A stretch of 64,000 nucleotides of DNA from Chitinophaga flava (GCF_003308995.1 NZ_QFFJ01000001.1:868001-932000), one strand, 5' to 3'. Counted from the stretch's first letter, positions 43,469 to 52,441 are shown. Notes: generated from the sequence alone by a model not told the origin. Made by a program: numbers and translations.

Positions 43469-46219
43469 TTAAAAGACGTTGTATGCATAGGTGACGTAGT
43501 ACATCGCGCCGATGGCCGGACTACCAAACCCATTCCGGTAATAGGTATTGGTGATATTGGTACCTCCCAGCTTGATCCGGCTATGTGCCTTCAGCAACCG
43601 GTAGCTGATCTGGGCATCGATTACGGCGGAAGCCGGCACCGTGCCGCTGCCAAAGCCTATCTGATAAAAATATCCAGGGCGATAACGGAAAGTGGTACTA
43701 AAAGCATAACGTTCCTTATTACCAAAACCGGTGTTGCCCAGATCTATATTGAATTTATAATTGGGCGTATTGAAATTATTGACCTGGCTGTTGTTCCGGT
43801 TCAGCAAGAAGTCAGACGAAAAATTCACTTTCGCCATAAAATTATGTGACATGTCTACACTCACGCTCGCAGCATAACCGTAGGTATTCACCTTTTCAGC
43901 TCCGTTGTAGGCGATGTTGTAAGCCATATAGGTGCTGTGGTCTTTAAAGGCGGTCACATCTTCGGTACCGGGAGTGTTGGCCACGTTGACATAACCGATA
44001 AAGTTTTTCCAGGTGGCATAATAGCCCAGTACATCTATCAGAACCCGTTTGGCGATCAGGGAAGAATAACCTAATTCAAACGCATCTACGGATTGAGGTT
44101 TGATATCATTGAGAGCGAACTTTTGCAGGTCTGCCGGGTTGTTGCTCTTCTGGTATTTCAGGACGCTTTCCAGGGTATAGGCCGGGTAGCGGTCGAACTG
44201 GTATACGCCATTGAGCAGCCTGGACGAGCCACCGGAGGCAAAGCTGTTATAGTCTACCGGCGTACTTTGCAGCGCCTGGATATTGGACGGGAAGCTATAA
44301 GCATTCTGATAGGAGAAACGGATAAAACTTTCCCTGTTGACCTCCCCTACCGCTGAAGCACGGGTAGTGATACGCGGTTTTTCAAAGAGTGTATTTTTAT
44401 CATAGCGGAAAGCCGTACTGAGACTGATTTTATCTTTTATGATTTTTTTGGTGAGATGTAGATAGGCACTATACTCCGCCACATCAATGGGGCCATCATT
44501 GTCGGGGAAGAGGGTCCCTTTGGAATCGAGGCGGTAGAGACGGTAGTTCAGGCCGGCGATGAGTTCTGCGAACTTCAGCAGATGGGAGAAGTTATACTGG
44601 GCTTCCACGTTGTACAACTTGCTTTTGTCGAGGAAGAGTGTACCACCTTTGGAAGTGGGCAGGGAAGAGATACTGTCTTTCAGATGCTGAAAAAGAGGGC
44701 TGGACGCATCGGGGCGGCCCTGGTCTGCGAAACTGCGGGCCATACTGCTGGCATCCTGAAAACTCTTACCTGCGGCCATGGCTTCCAGCAGGGCGCCGGT
44801 ATATTGGGGATACCAGCCGTCGCCGGTACTGGCATTAAAACTCGGCTTCCAGGCTTCGTTGATCAGCTGCGCAGTAGGACTGGCAATGATGGTATTACCG
44901 GAATTCTCCTGGGTGGTATAACCACGGAGAAACCAGTGTTCGGCTTTCAGCTCTGCACGGTATTGGCCCAGCCGGAAGTTGGTGAGGGCATAACGGGTAT
45001 CATTACTGTAAACTGCGTTGCCTTTACCAAAAGTGGCGGAGATAATGGCCTCCAGCCGGGGCCTGATCTTATACCGCAGCTCTGCATTGGCCTTTAATAA
45101 TTTAGCATCGTTGCTGAGGTAACCATATTCAGGATAACCGGTACGGGCTACATAGTTGCTGCCCTTTTCGAGCATGGGGTTGATGATGGGTGCCAGTTCC
45201 GGGGTCTGGGCCAGGGCGGCTTGCAGGAAGGGGCTGATATCCACAGATGTTTTGCTACCATACAGGTTCACCCCATTGTAATTGGGATCTGTGAGCGGAC
45301 CACCGGGACCATTAGTGTTGGCGGTATCCGTAGCCATCCATTCTTTAGCCTGGATATACTGTACATTGATTTTAAAGGCGAACTTATCACTTACTTTTTT
45401 TGCCCAGCGAACGGTCCAGTCGTAGTAGGGTGATGGTCCAAAAGGGTCATTGGACTTGCCTTTACTGACATGGTTGACGCCCTGGGTGATCTGGGCGCTG
45501 AGGCCCTGGTATTTAAACGGGTCTTTGCCGGTCATGACGAGGGTGCCGTTGAGGCCACGGGAGCCATACAGCGCAGAAGAAGCCCCTGACAATACTTCCA
45601 GGTTGTCTACATCCAATTCGGTGAGACCGATGGCAGTGCCGAGGGGGAAATTGAGGCCGGGGGCCTGGTTGTCCATCCCATCCACAATCTGAGTGAAGTT
45701 GGTGTTGCCACTGGTGTTGAAGCCGCGGGTAGTAATGGTAGTGAAGGTGAGGCTGGAAGTGGTTACGTCTACTCCTTTGAGGCCCTGGATCATGTTAAAA
45801 TAACTGGGCTGGGGTGAGTTGATAATTTCTTTGGTGCTGATTCTTTCGATGGTCACGGGTGATTCTATTTTCTTTTGTACCGACCTGCTGGCCGACACCA
45901 CCACTTCACGACCTAATACAGATGCGGGGCTGAGCTCTATTTTCAGTGCACCTGGGCCTGTGACTTTCAGTTCTTTTGTTTCAAATCCCAGAGAAGAAAA
46001 AACAAGGGTGAACGGGTAATTACTTTTGGTAGAAAAACGGAAATTCCCCTGATCATTGGTATAATCTCCATTAGGCGCTTCTTTCATAGTGACCGAAACA
46101 GCGGGCACTACTTCTTTAGTCGTGGCATTGCGCACATTTCCCGAGACAGTTTGCTGCGCCTGCGACAGATGGACAAGTCCCATCAGACAAATAATGGTTG
46201 ATAGCAAGTTTTTTAACAT
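43469..46219 (-). CDS. TonB-dependent receptor with carboxypeptidase-regulatory-like domain
   Basis: A 916-residue receptor, first of three genes with the beta-helix and cytochrome genes. Signal peptide to about SQAQ, then a CarboxypepD_reg-like domain (TVSGNVRNATTKEVVPAVSVTM to about residue 100). The TonB-box region is GREVVVSASRSVQKKIESPVTIERIS, followed by the plug with GLKGVDVTTSSLTFTTITTRGF and LEVLSGASSALYGSRGLNG. The barrel ends in YYVTYAYNVF. It is not of the SusC type and has no SusD partner. It may bring in the substrate or metal that the cytochrome needs; this is inference from linkage. Confidence 0.9.
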   Translation of the reverse strand: MLKNLLSTIICLMGLVHLSQAQQTVSGNVRNATTKEVVPAVSVTMKEAPNGDYTNDQGNFRFSTKSNYPFTLVFSSLGFETKELKVTGPGALKIELSPASVLGREVVVSASRSVQKKIESPVTIERISTKEIINSPQPSYFNMIQGLKGVDVTTSSLTFTTITTRGFNTSGNTNFTQIVDGMDNQAPGLNFPLGTAIGLTELDVDNLEVLSGASSALYGSRGLNGTLVMTGKDPFKYQGLSAQITQGVNHVSKGKSNDPFGPSPYYDWTVRWAKKVSDKFAFKINVQYIQAKEWMATDTANTNGPGGPLTDPNYNGVNLYGSKTSVDISPFLQAALAQTPELAPIINPMLEKGSNYVARTGYPEYGYLSNDAKLLKANAELRYKIRPRLEAIISATFGKGNAVYSNDTRYALTNFRLGQYRAELKAEHWFLRGYTTQENSGNTIIASPTAQLINEAWKPSFNASTGDGWYPQYTGALLEAMAAGKSFQDASSMARSFADQGRPDASSPLFQHLKDSISSLPTSKGGTLFLDKSKLYNVEAQYNFSHLLKFAELIAGLNYRLYRLDSKGTLFPDNDGPIDVAEYSAYLHLTKKIIKDKISLSTAFRYDKNTLFEKPRITTRASAVGEVNRESFIRFSYQNAYSFPSNIQALQSTPVDYNSFASGGSSRLLNGVYQFDRYPAYTLESVLKYQKSNNPADLQKFALNDIKPQSVDAFELGYSSLIAKRVLIDVLGYYATWKNFIGYVNVANTPGTEDVTAFKDHSTYMAYNIAYNGAEKVNTYGYAASVSVDMSHNFMAKVNFSSDFLLNRNNSQVNNFNTPNYKFNIDLGNTGFGNKERYAFSTTFRYRPGYFYQIGFGSGTVPASAVIDAQISYRLLKAHSRIKLGGTNITNTYYRNGFGSPAIGAMYYVTYAYNVF

Positions 46220-46379
46220 CGGCTGGTGGAATTTAGACAGGTTGATAGCAGCGATATTAATAAAAAGACTTGTGGCAAAAGGCCGCTGACAGCGTATTTG
46301 GGGCGAAACTGTCAGTATTCGGGGTGAAAATGACCGGGAGATTTTAGGTGGATGACCGGGCAGTCCGTCACCCTCTCAT

Positions 46380-47306
46380 TCACGAGCCATTAAAGGCCGA
46401 TTGAAACAAAGGCAGGTAAGTAACCGAGACGGGAACAGGCATTTCCTCCAGTCCTTCTATATGCAGATAATGTCCTTTTGTATTTTTCTTAAAAAGTACC
46501 ACTCTTGACATATTGACCAGATAAGAACGATGAGCTCTGATAAAACCCACTGCAGCTAACTGGGTCTCCATTTTTTTGAGGGAAGTACGGACCAGTTCCT
46601 TACTGATGGTTTGGCCACTGCGATAAAACAAATGCACATAATTATCTTCTGCTTTGATCATCAGTAAGCGGGCCGGGTGAACAGACAATACCACCTTATC
46701 ATGTTCATCTCTGATCTGCAGACAGGTATCCGCTGTGGAACGGGCACTGGTGGATTCCGCCACAGGCGCCGATGGTGTTATGACTGCTGCCGGACTCCCC
46801 TCTTTCTCCAGTGATTTCAATTGCGCACACTTCTCCCTGGAAAAAAACCATAGCAGCGATATCAGGTATGGCAGGGGCAGGATGAGGGCAGTATAACGCA
46901 GGGTATTAGCAAATTCGCCCCATGTCAGAAAAAAGGTATCGGTGATCAACACATCTACAGCAGTCACGATAGCAGTTACCAGTGCAATTTCTCCCAAAAA
47001 CCAGAACAGGTAAGTAGCGTTTGTCAGCTTGCGGCGCAACTTCCATTTAAACAGCAGGAACTGGGATATGCCCAGTGCGGTCATCCCGCATACAGTGAAA
47101 ATGCCGAATAGCGGTGCCAGGCTCAGGTGTTGTCCTTCATACCACATGTTAATATTAAATGGCAGAAAAATATACATGAACAGAAAGCAGAAAATGCTGC
47201 AGAAGGCGATCAACTCTATCCGGTTCCGCACCGGGTCCAGTAAACTGAAGCGGGGCTGCTCTGTTGCGAATTTTGCAATCAGTGGCAAGGTTGGCAAGCT
47301 TTTCAT
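46380..47306 (-). CDS. LytTR-family regulator with membrane N-terminus
   Basis: A 308-residue protein. Four transmembrane helices (about 31-50, 61-82, 96-120 and 133-153) are followed by a linker and the LytTR DNA-binding domain from about 205 (LMIKAEDNYVHLFYRSGQTISKELVRTSLKKME, then FIRAHRSYLVNMSRV). There is no receiver domain or kinase, so it is a one-component membrane sensor. It lies 160 bases upstream of the TonB receptor gene in the same direction and is a good candidate to control the three-gene set. The signal is unknown. Confidence 0.85.
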   Translation of the reverse strand: MKSLPTLPLIAKFATEQPRFSLLDPVRNRIELIAFCSIFCFLFMYIFLPFNINMWYEGQHLSLAPLFGIFTVCGMTALGISQFLLFKWKLRRKLTNATYLFWFLGEIALVTAIVTAVDVLITDTFFLTWGEFANTLRYTALILPLPYLISLLWFFSREKCAQLKSLEKEGSPAAVITPSAPVAESTSARSTADTCLQIRDEHDKVVLSVHPARLLMIKAEDNYVHLFYRSGQTISKELVRTSLKKMETQLAAVGFIRAHRSYLVNMSRVVLFKKNTKGHYLHIEGLEEMPVPVSVTYLPLFQSAFNGS

Positions 47307-47380
47307 ATCATGGATGATTTTCTATAATTAAGATACACTTTTTCACGTAAGACACAAAGCAGTGAAACTACAAGCCTTCG

Positions 47381-47388
47381 TATATTCG
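47381..47388 (+). promoter_or_regulatory. Near-consensus -7 box of the 47393 gene
   Basis: TATATTCG differs from TAnnTTTG in one base and lies exactly 4 bases before the ATG at 47393. The same variant precedes the hydrolase gene starting at 5857. Confidence 0.4.
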
Positions 47389-47392
47389 CAGG

Positions 47393-47845
47393 ATGCAGGA
47401 ATCATTTACGATCCCCCGCGGATTTAAAGCAGGCTGTTATATCCTGAGTGCCCTGATGCTCGGTATTGCTGTCACTTCGATTTTTTTAGAGAAGGAATCG
47501 CAGGGTTTTATCTTTTTCAGTCTGCCGTTTTTTTTCCTGAGCTGGTCCATGTATGCCTATACACGCCTTCAGCTGGTACTGGACAACCAAATGGTTGTTT
47601 TCACCGGAGGATTCAAACCTCATCGGTTCAGCTGGGGAGATATTACCCGTATTGATATGGCCAAAGTAGGCAAGTATAGTGATCCGCAGGTAACCATTTA
47701 TTACAGCGACCGCAAGCTGCAGCTGGCCCGGAGTTTTTATCGTAAAAAGCCTTTTCTGGAGATACTGCACCAGTTGGAAAAATATGCGCCGGCAGCGGTA
47801 TTTACTGCTCAATACCGGCAACTCAGCCAGACATTACATGCCTAA
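47393..47845 (+). CDS. Small membrane protein with PH-like domain
   Basis: 150 residues. Two transmembrane helices (about 13-30 and 37-56) precede a soluble segment LQLVLDNQMVVFTGGFKPHRFSWGDITRIDMAKVG, which resembles the bacterial PH-like/YdbT-type domain that packs on the membrane. No catalytic residues. The stop overlaps the stop region of the convergent 47842 gene by 4 bases. Function unknown. Confidence 0.65.
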   Translation: MQESFTIPRGFKAGCYILSALMLGIAVTSIFLEKESQGFIFFSLPFFFLSWSMYAYTRLQLVLDNQMVVFTGGFKPHRFSWGDITRIDMAKVGKYSDPQVTIYYSDRKLQLARSFYRKKPFLEILHQLEKYAPAAVFTAQYRQLSQTLHA

Positions 47846-48351
47846 AAAGAAGGCTCTTGTCCTGGTTTTAGTTCGCGGCCCCTTTGTTGTTCCGCACGTG
47901 CAAAAGCCTCTTCCGACAACGCTTTAAATCCTTTGGGTGCTTTATGGGCAGGTCCCTGGTAAATTCCGATGAAAGGTTTGTTGAAGGTACGTCTGCTCAC
48001 GGGATCGGTCATACGAAAATACTGTGGGAACCAACCCTGTACCTTACTGGTGTCCGGAGCCGCTTTGGCAGCAGCTTTGGTCCTGTTGGCCATGATTTTC
48101 TCCAGCGTTATTTTTTCCAGGTCGGCCGCCGAAAAAAAGTGTACTCTTTTTCCTTTGAGGGAATGTCCTGATTTAAATATACCGGCATGATGCCATTCTG
48201 TAGAGAAAGGTTCCAATTCCTTTGCCGTGATTTTTTCGTTGAATTTTTTTGACAGCAGTTGAGCTGCAGCCCCGGCTTTCAGGAGGCCCTTTGCTTCTGC
48301 ATCCTGGTAATTTTCTGACTTTCCTTCCCGCAGGTATTGGCTCATTTTCAT
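47842..48351 (-). CDS. Hypothetical protein
   Basis: 169 residues, basic, no signal peptide or membrane helix. It has a helical N-terminus (LKAGAAAQLLSKKFNEKITAKEL), an FSTEWHHAGIFKSGHSLKGKRVHFFSAADLEKI block with conserved-looking W-H-H and Lys/His, an Ala/Lys-rich linker and an aromatic C-terminal part. I do not recognise it; the composition could fit a nucleic-acid-binding or phage-derived protein. The gene is 15 bases downstream of the peptide deformylase stop, so it may share its transcript. Confidence 0.5.
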   Translation of the reverse strand: MKMSQYLREGKSENYQDAEAKGLLKAGAAAQLLSKKFNEKITAKELEPFSTEWHHAGIFKSGHSLKGKRVHFFSAADLEKITLEKIMANRTKAAAKAAPDTSKVQGWFPQYFRMTDPVSRRTFNKPFIGIYQGPAHKAPKGFKALSEEAFARAEQQRGRELKPGQEPSF

Positions 48352-48366
48352 GCCGGAAAGTTACAG

Positions 48367-48939
48367 TTATTTCATGGGATAGGGTGCATGGAAACGGCCT
48401 GTGCGGATGTATTCCAGCTTACGGGCCATTAATTTCCTTTTGATAGGCGCCAGGTAATCGAGGTACAGACGGCCTTCCAGATGATCGTATTCATGTTGTA
48501 TCATTCTGGCAGTGAGGCCGGAAAAAGTGCGGGTATGTTGTGTTCCGGCGGCATCTTCATAACGTATGGTGATGCTCCAGGGTCTTGTGACGGAGGCCCG
48601 GAGGCCGGGGATGCTGAGGCAACCTTCCTCCTCTTCCCATGTTTCCGCAGAGCGGGCGGTTATTTCGGGATTGATAAATGTTTCCCGGATACCGGCGCCT
48701 TCCGGAAATAAGGCTGTCTGTTCTTCGGGGCTTAACAGATCAAAAGTGGACTGGCTCTCCACCAGAAACAGGCGCAGTGGCACGTTCACCTGTGGTGCTG
48801 CCAGTCCGCAACCGTTGGCGCCATAGAGTGTCTGCCACATGTTTGTGATCAGTTGTGGAAGTAGTGGATAATCCGGGGACACTGTTTTACAGCGGGCGCG
48901 CAGCTGATGATGGCCATAGGCAACTATTGGCAGGATCAT
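48367..48939 (-). CDS. def: Peptide deformylase
   Basis: 190 residues from the ATG at 48939. All three family motifs are present: GCGLAAPQ (motif 1, GxGLAAxQ), EGCLSIPG (motif 2, with the metal-binding Cys) and QHEYDH (motif 3, with the metal-binding His pair and catalytic Glu). It removes the formyl group from new proteins. An in-frame start at 48996 would add 19 residues and would reach into the divergent promoter region of the AraC gene. A near-consensus -7 box on the minus strand (CACTTTTG) lies upstream of 48939. Many Bacteroidota have a second deformylase, so this may be the paralog. Confidence 0.92.
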   Translation of the reverse strand: MILPIVAYGHHQLRARCKTVSPDYPLLPQLITNMWQTLYGANGCGLAAPQVNVPLRLFLVESQSTFDLLSPEEQTALFPEGAGIRETFINPEITARSAETWEEEEGCLSIPGLRASVTRPWSITIRYEDAAGTQHTRTFSGLTARMIQHEYDHLEGRLYLDYLAPIKRKLMARKLEYIRTGRFHAPYPMK

Positions 48940-49027
48940 ATTTTTGATTACAAAAGTGAGATGTTTCCGAAAGGGGTGGTAGTAAATATTGGACATTAAT
49001 TTATTTCCGGGGCCTGGGAGGCTGATG

Positions 49028-49035
49028 TATTTTTG
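49028..49035 (+). promoter_or_regulatory. -7 promoter box of the AraC gene
   Basis: TATTTTTG is an exact TAnnTTTG match, and TTTC at 49004-49007 lies 20 bases upstream as a possible -33 element. Only 4 bases separate the box from the ATG at 49040, again suggesting a leaderless message. Longer in-frame starts at 48989 and 49025 are upstream of, or within, the promoter. Confidence 0.6.
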
Positions 49036-49039
49036 TGGT

Positions 49040-49939
49040 ATGCCGGTGGCTTTATATCAATATCTGCAAAGTATAAGGGTGATACCACCCTGCGCTGCGC
49101 TGGCGCAGGTGATAACCGGTTTTTATATCATGCCGGCGGGCAGTCTGCCTGCGAATGGTCTGGCTATCAGTGATGGGATGCCGGCTATGGCTTTTCTGCC
49201 GCATACGGATGACCAGCTGCATTTTTCGATGGGACAGACCACGGTAACGGTTACTGGTGGCTGGGTGAGCAGTCCATACCTGGAAAAGGCCTGGCTGCAG
49301 GTGCCTCAAAACTGTGGACCGCTGCTGGTGGTGCAGTTTAACCCGATATGGTTTTATCAGTTGTGGCAGTTGCTGCCACAGCGGTTACGTAGGGCGGGCA
49401 TCTGCAGTCTGCCGGATATGCCGGGCAAAGACGGAATGTTATTATTGCAGCTGATGTCTGGCGCCAGAAGTATCACAGACAAGATAAAAGTGCTGGAAAC
49501 CTTTATAGTGGCCCGGCTCCCCCGGCAGCCCAGTCATAACGGACTGCTGGAAGAAGCCATCACGTATATCCGTGAACGTGAGAAACCGTCTACAGTACAG
49601 GAATTAGGAAGATTACTAGGTGTCAGTTACAAATGGCTGGAGCGAAACTTCCGCAGCTATACCGGTCTTTCTCCCAAAGAATATATGCAGCAGTATCGTT
49701 TTCTTCAAACCTGTGTACAGCTGCAGGATGGGGCGCCGGTTGATTTTATGGGCATAGCGTTGCAACAGGGGTATTACGATCAGAACCATCTGATAAAGGA
49801 TTTCAAAAAATTTACGGGAATGTCGCCCGGAAAGTATCTGAAAGCATATGCCTTTTCTGTAGTGTCATCTGTAAAACCATCCTACTCTCTTCTCCATCCA
49901 GCGCATAACAGGGCAGCAACTGCTCCAGGGGCCTGTTAA
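49040..49939 (+). CDS. AraC-family transcriptional regulator
   Basis: 299 residues from the ATG at 49040. The C-terminal AraC domain has two helix-turn-helix units: TVQELGRLLGVSYKWLERNFRSYTGLSPKEYMQQYRF, then DFMGIALQQGYYDQNHLIKDFKKFTGMSPGKYL. The N-terminal 140 residues form a cupin-like sensing domain of the DUF6597 type seen in Bacteroidota AraC proteins. The last 36 residues go past the normal end and overlap the convergent 49812 gene by 128 bases. It is divergent from def with a gap of 100 bases. The effector is unknown. Confidence 0.85.
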   Translation: MPVALYQYLQSIRVIPPCAALAQVITGFYIMPAGSLPANGLAISDGMPAMAFLPHTDDQLHFSMGQTTVTVTGGWVSSPYLEKAWLQVPQNCGPLLVVQFNPIWFYQLWQLLPQRLRRAGICSLPDMPGKDGMLLLQLMSGARSITDKIKVLETFIVARLPRQPSHNGLLEEAITYIREREKPSTVQELGRLLGVSYKWLERNFRSYTGLSPKEYMQQYRFLQTCVQLQDGAPVDFMGIALQQGYYDQNHLIKDFKKFTGMSPGKYLKAYAFSVVSSVKPSYSLLHPAHNRAATAPGAC

Positions 49940-50321
49940 TGTTGCTGACACTGCAGTCGGCGGCCGGTGTATTTGCGGAGGCAGCCATCTCTTTGTCCAC
50001 CCTTTCTATCATGGCTTCTATATAATGACCGATTGCTTTTTTCCGCGATTCAAAATAATTGACTACTTCCAGTGGGGAGGTAAGTGATTCTGTTTCGATA
50101 ATTTCTTTGAGAAATGCCGCCGACTCCTGAAGTTCGGCGGAAAGCTTCACCGGTAGTGGCATGGCACGGTAAAAGAGGTATTGATAAAGATCAGCCAGCT
50201 CATGATCCGCTATGGCAACGTTTTCATGCAGCTGTTGCAGGATCTGCCTGAGTAAAATTATATTAACACAACTAAACATAGGATAACGATTTAAATCAAC
50301 ATTTTCATTTTCTTTTTTCAA
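49812..50321 (-). CDS. Hypothetical protein coupled to a sigma-like factor
   Basis: 169 residues, mostly helical, acidic, no signal. It starts inside the sigma-like gene's 3' end (17-base overlap), so translation is coupled, as for a co-expressed partner or anti-sigma. The 3' end overlaps the convergent AraC gene by 128 bases. I do not recognise a domain; a soluble anti-sigma or adaptor role is only inference from the arrangement. Confidence 0.5.
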   Translation of the reverse strand: MKKENENVDLNRYPMFSCVNIILLRQILQQLHENVAIADHELADLYQYLFYRAMPLPVKLSAELQESAAFLKEIIETESLTSPLEVVNYFESRKKAIGHYIEAMIERVDKEMAASANTPAADCSVSNINRPLEQLLPCYALDGEESRMVLQMTLQKRHMLSDTFRATFP

Positions 50322-50820
50322 GTATGGCCTGGGCCACTAGCCGGAGACGATATACTCTTGCTTTCATGGCGCCCTCGGATGTCTGATATTCCTCGGCCAG
50401 TTGTTTGTAGGGTGTCTTTTCAGCTCTTCTTGTTAGTATTTCCCAGCCTTCTTCCCCGATTTCTTTTTTAACTCTTTCCAGGTCCTCCTGTATAGTTAAT
50501 TTTTGCAGTGGGTCCGGTGATGGGTCGAGTAATATGCTATCCAGGTCAAGGTCTGCATGGGTTGTTTGTTTGCTGATTTTTTTCATAAAATCCGACCACA
50601 CATTGCCTGCTTTCAACCAGATCAGTTTACTCGTAGTATAGTCATTCAGACTTTCTTTAAGACTGTTTCTGTAGGCGGCTTCTGAGGTGAACTGCAGGAG
50701 CTGTTCCGCTGCATCCTCCCTGTTTCCTTTGTAAGACGCTGCTTTCAGTTTCTTTGAAAAGAAGGCTATCAGTTTGGGCGTCTGTTGCTTAAATTCGGCT
50801 ATAAAATCGCCTCTCTCCAT
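50305..50820 (-). CDS. Sigma-70-like factor with region 4 only
   Basis: 171 residues. The last 55 (EEGWEILTRRAEKTPYKQLAEEYQTSEGAMKARVYRLRL) form a sigma region 4 helix-turn-helix. The N-terminal part has helical spacing like an ECF sigma region 2 but none of its usual core-binding or -10 residues that I can see. It could be a divergent ECF factor or a helix-turn-helix regulator derived from one. The downstream gene overlaps it by 17 bases. Confidence 0.6.
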   Translation of the reverse strand: MERGDFIAEFKQQTPKLIAFFSKKLKAASYKGNREDAAEQLLQFTSEAAYRNSLKESLNDYTTSKLIWLKAGNVWSDFMKKISKQTTHADLDLDSILLDPSPDPLQKLTIQEDLERVKKEIGEEGWEILTRRAEKTPYKQLAEEYQTSEGAMKARVYRLRLVAQAILEKRK

Positions 50821-51171
50821 GCAAGTGCTTTTACAGGGTTAATAAAGTATGCTGGTCGTATCTGCCAGATAGTAGACCTCTCAACAAATGCCGGGGTGCA
50901 GCACTTATGGAAAAAAATTTCAATTTTTGATTTCATATCGTATTTGTTTCCATAGGTTAAAACAGTGCTGATGCTCAATCGGTAACACACTTTTCTGATA
51001 TTTTTATCAACATTCATATTAATAAATTGATTATCAATATGATAAGTTTTTAAAAATATCAATCATATAGTTTATAATCAGTATTCGTTGAAGTGACTAC
51101 TCACGGAGAAGGATATATGAGGATAATGATGATGTATGCTTTACACAATTATATAGGGAGAAACATAACAG
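50821..51171. other. Intergenic region upstream of the sigma-like gene
   Basis: No supported gene. An 87-codon open frame (50799-51062, minus) overlaps the sigma-like start and has no family look. The region is AT-rich and probably carries the promoter of the sigma-like gene, but no exact -7 box was found. Confidence 0.5.
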
Positions 51172-51208
51172 CGAATGCCAGGATGTTAGCTAAACATCCT
51201 GGCATTCG
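51172..51208 (-). terminator. Long hairpin after the aldo/keto reductase gene
   Basis: A 16-bp perfect stem (51172-51187 with 51193-51208) and a 5-base loop, ending 22 bases past the stop codon at 51231. A T-run is weak, so this may be a terminator or an mRNA-stabilising 3' stem. Confidence 0.7.
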
Positions 51209-51230
51209 GGCTTTGATGGTTATTTAAGTT

Positions 51231-52268
51231 TTAGTAAAAAACCGGAGGAGGGTTGAGTGTAAGATTTTGTTGCTGGTGCCAATAAGGGTAAATAGTGGGC
51301 ACTTCACTGGCAGCATCCAGCTTCTTCACCTGATCGGTGGTGAGATTCCAACCAACAGCCTCCAGGTTTTGTTTGAGCTGTTCTTCATTACGGGCCCCAA
51401 TAATCACGCTGGACACGGTAGGCCGCTGCAACAACCAGTTGATGGCCACCTGTGCAATCGTCTTCCCGGTTTCGGCAGCTACTTCGTCGAGAGCATCGAT
51501 GGTATTGTAAAATATCTCTTCCCGCAATGCCGACTCCGGAACAGGACTACCGCCCTGGGCTATACGTGTTTCCGGCGGAACAGGCTGATTACGGCGGAAC
51601 TTACCTCCCAAACGGCCCGCTGCCAGCGGCGACCAGACAATACTACCTACTCTCTGATCTATGCCCAACGGCATCAGCTCCCATTCAAACTCCCGGTTGG
51701 CCAGCGAATAATACACCTGATGCGCCACATATCTGTTCCACCCATACTTATCAGCAACAGCCAGCGATTTCATGAGGTGCCAGCCAGAGAAGTTGGAGCA
51801 AGCGATATAACGCACCTTACCGCTTTGTATCAGATCATCGAGCGTACGCAACGTCTCCTCCACCGGCGTAACCCCATCGAAACCGTGCATATGATAAACA
51901 TCGATATAGTCGGTGCCCAGGCGCTGAAGACTGCCTTCTATCTGTCGCAGCAGATGATGCCGCGACGAACCCTGGTTATTAGGACCTTTACCAAAAGGGA
52001 AAGTAGCCTTGGTAGAGATAATCAGTTGATCTCTTTTTCCTTCGATTGCTTTGCCCAGGATCTCTTCGGCCATCCCTCCGGAATAAACATCTGCCGTATC
52101 AAAAAAATTGACGCCCGCATCCAGGCAAAGATTTACCATTCGGGTAGCCTCCGCCACCTGCGTGCTGCCCCAGGCTTTGAAAAAATCACTGCCTCCGCCA
52201 AAAGTAGCTGTACCAAAGCTCAGCACCGGCACCTGCAGGCCGGAAGCTCCTAACTGTCTGTATTCCAT
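51231..52268 (-). CDS. Aldo/keto reductase
   Basis: A 345-residue TIM-barrel NADPH-dependent reductase. Catalytic tetrad: Asp and Tyr in DTADVYSGG (about 58-66), Lys in ISTKATFPF (about 86), His in DVYHMHGFDG (about 127). SNFSGWH (about 160), WSPLAAGRLGGKF (about 215) and the cofactor-binding IIGARNEEQLKQNL near 292 complete the picture. It resembles the YajO/Tas-type general aldehyde reductases. The physiological substrate cannot be read. Monocistronic, followed by a strong hairpin. Confidence 0.92.
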   Translation of the reverse strand: MEYRQLGASGLQVPVLSFGTATFGGGSDFFKAWGSTQVAEATRMVNLCLDAGVNFFDTADVYSGGMAEEILGKAIEGKRDQLIISTKATFPFGKGPNNQGSSRHHLLRQIEGSLQRLGTDYIDVYHMHGFDGVTPVEETLRTLDDLIQSGKVRYIACSNFSGWHLMKSLAVADKYGWNRYVAHQVYYSLANREFEWELMPLGIDQRVGSIVWSPLAAGRLGGKFRRNQPVPPETRIAQGGSPVPESALREEIFYNTIDALDEVAAETGKTIAQVAINWLLQRPTVSSVIIGARNEEQLKQNLEAVGWNLTTDQVKKLDAASEVPTIYPYWHQQQNLTLNPPPVFY

Positions 52269-52441
52269 AAATTGTTTTTTTTAAGTGACAATCCATGCAA
52301 AAGTCCGCCATTAATGCCATATAACACCTGTAAGTTCCTGAGATAGTTCTGTAATTTTAAGAGAGCAGTTTTCTATGATAATTTTTCCAGCTAAAAGTTG
52401 GTGATTTAACAAAATCATGTTTAATTTGTGACCCACATCAA

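Noticed and set aside
50799..51062. 87-codon minus-strand frame
   Set aside because: It overlaps the sigma-like gene start, is AT-rich and has no family features.
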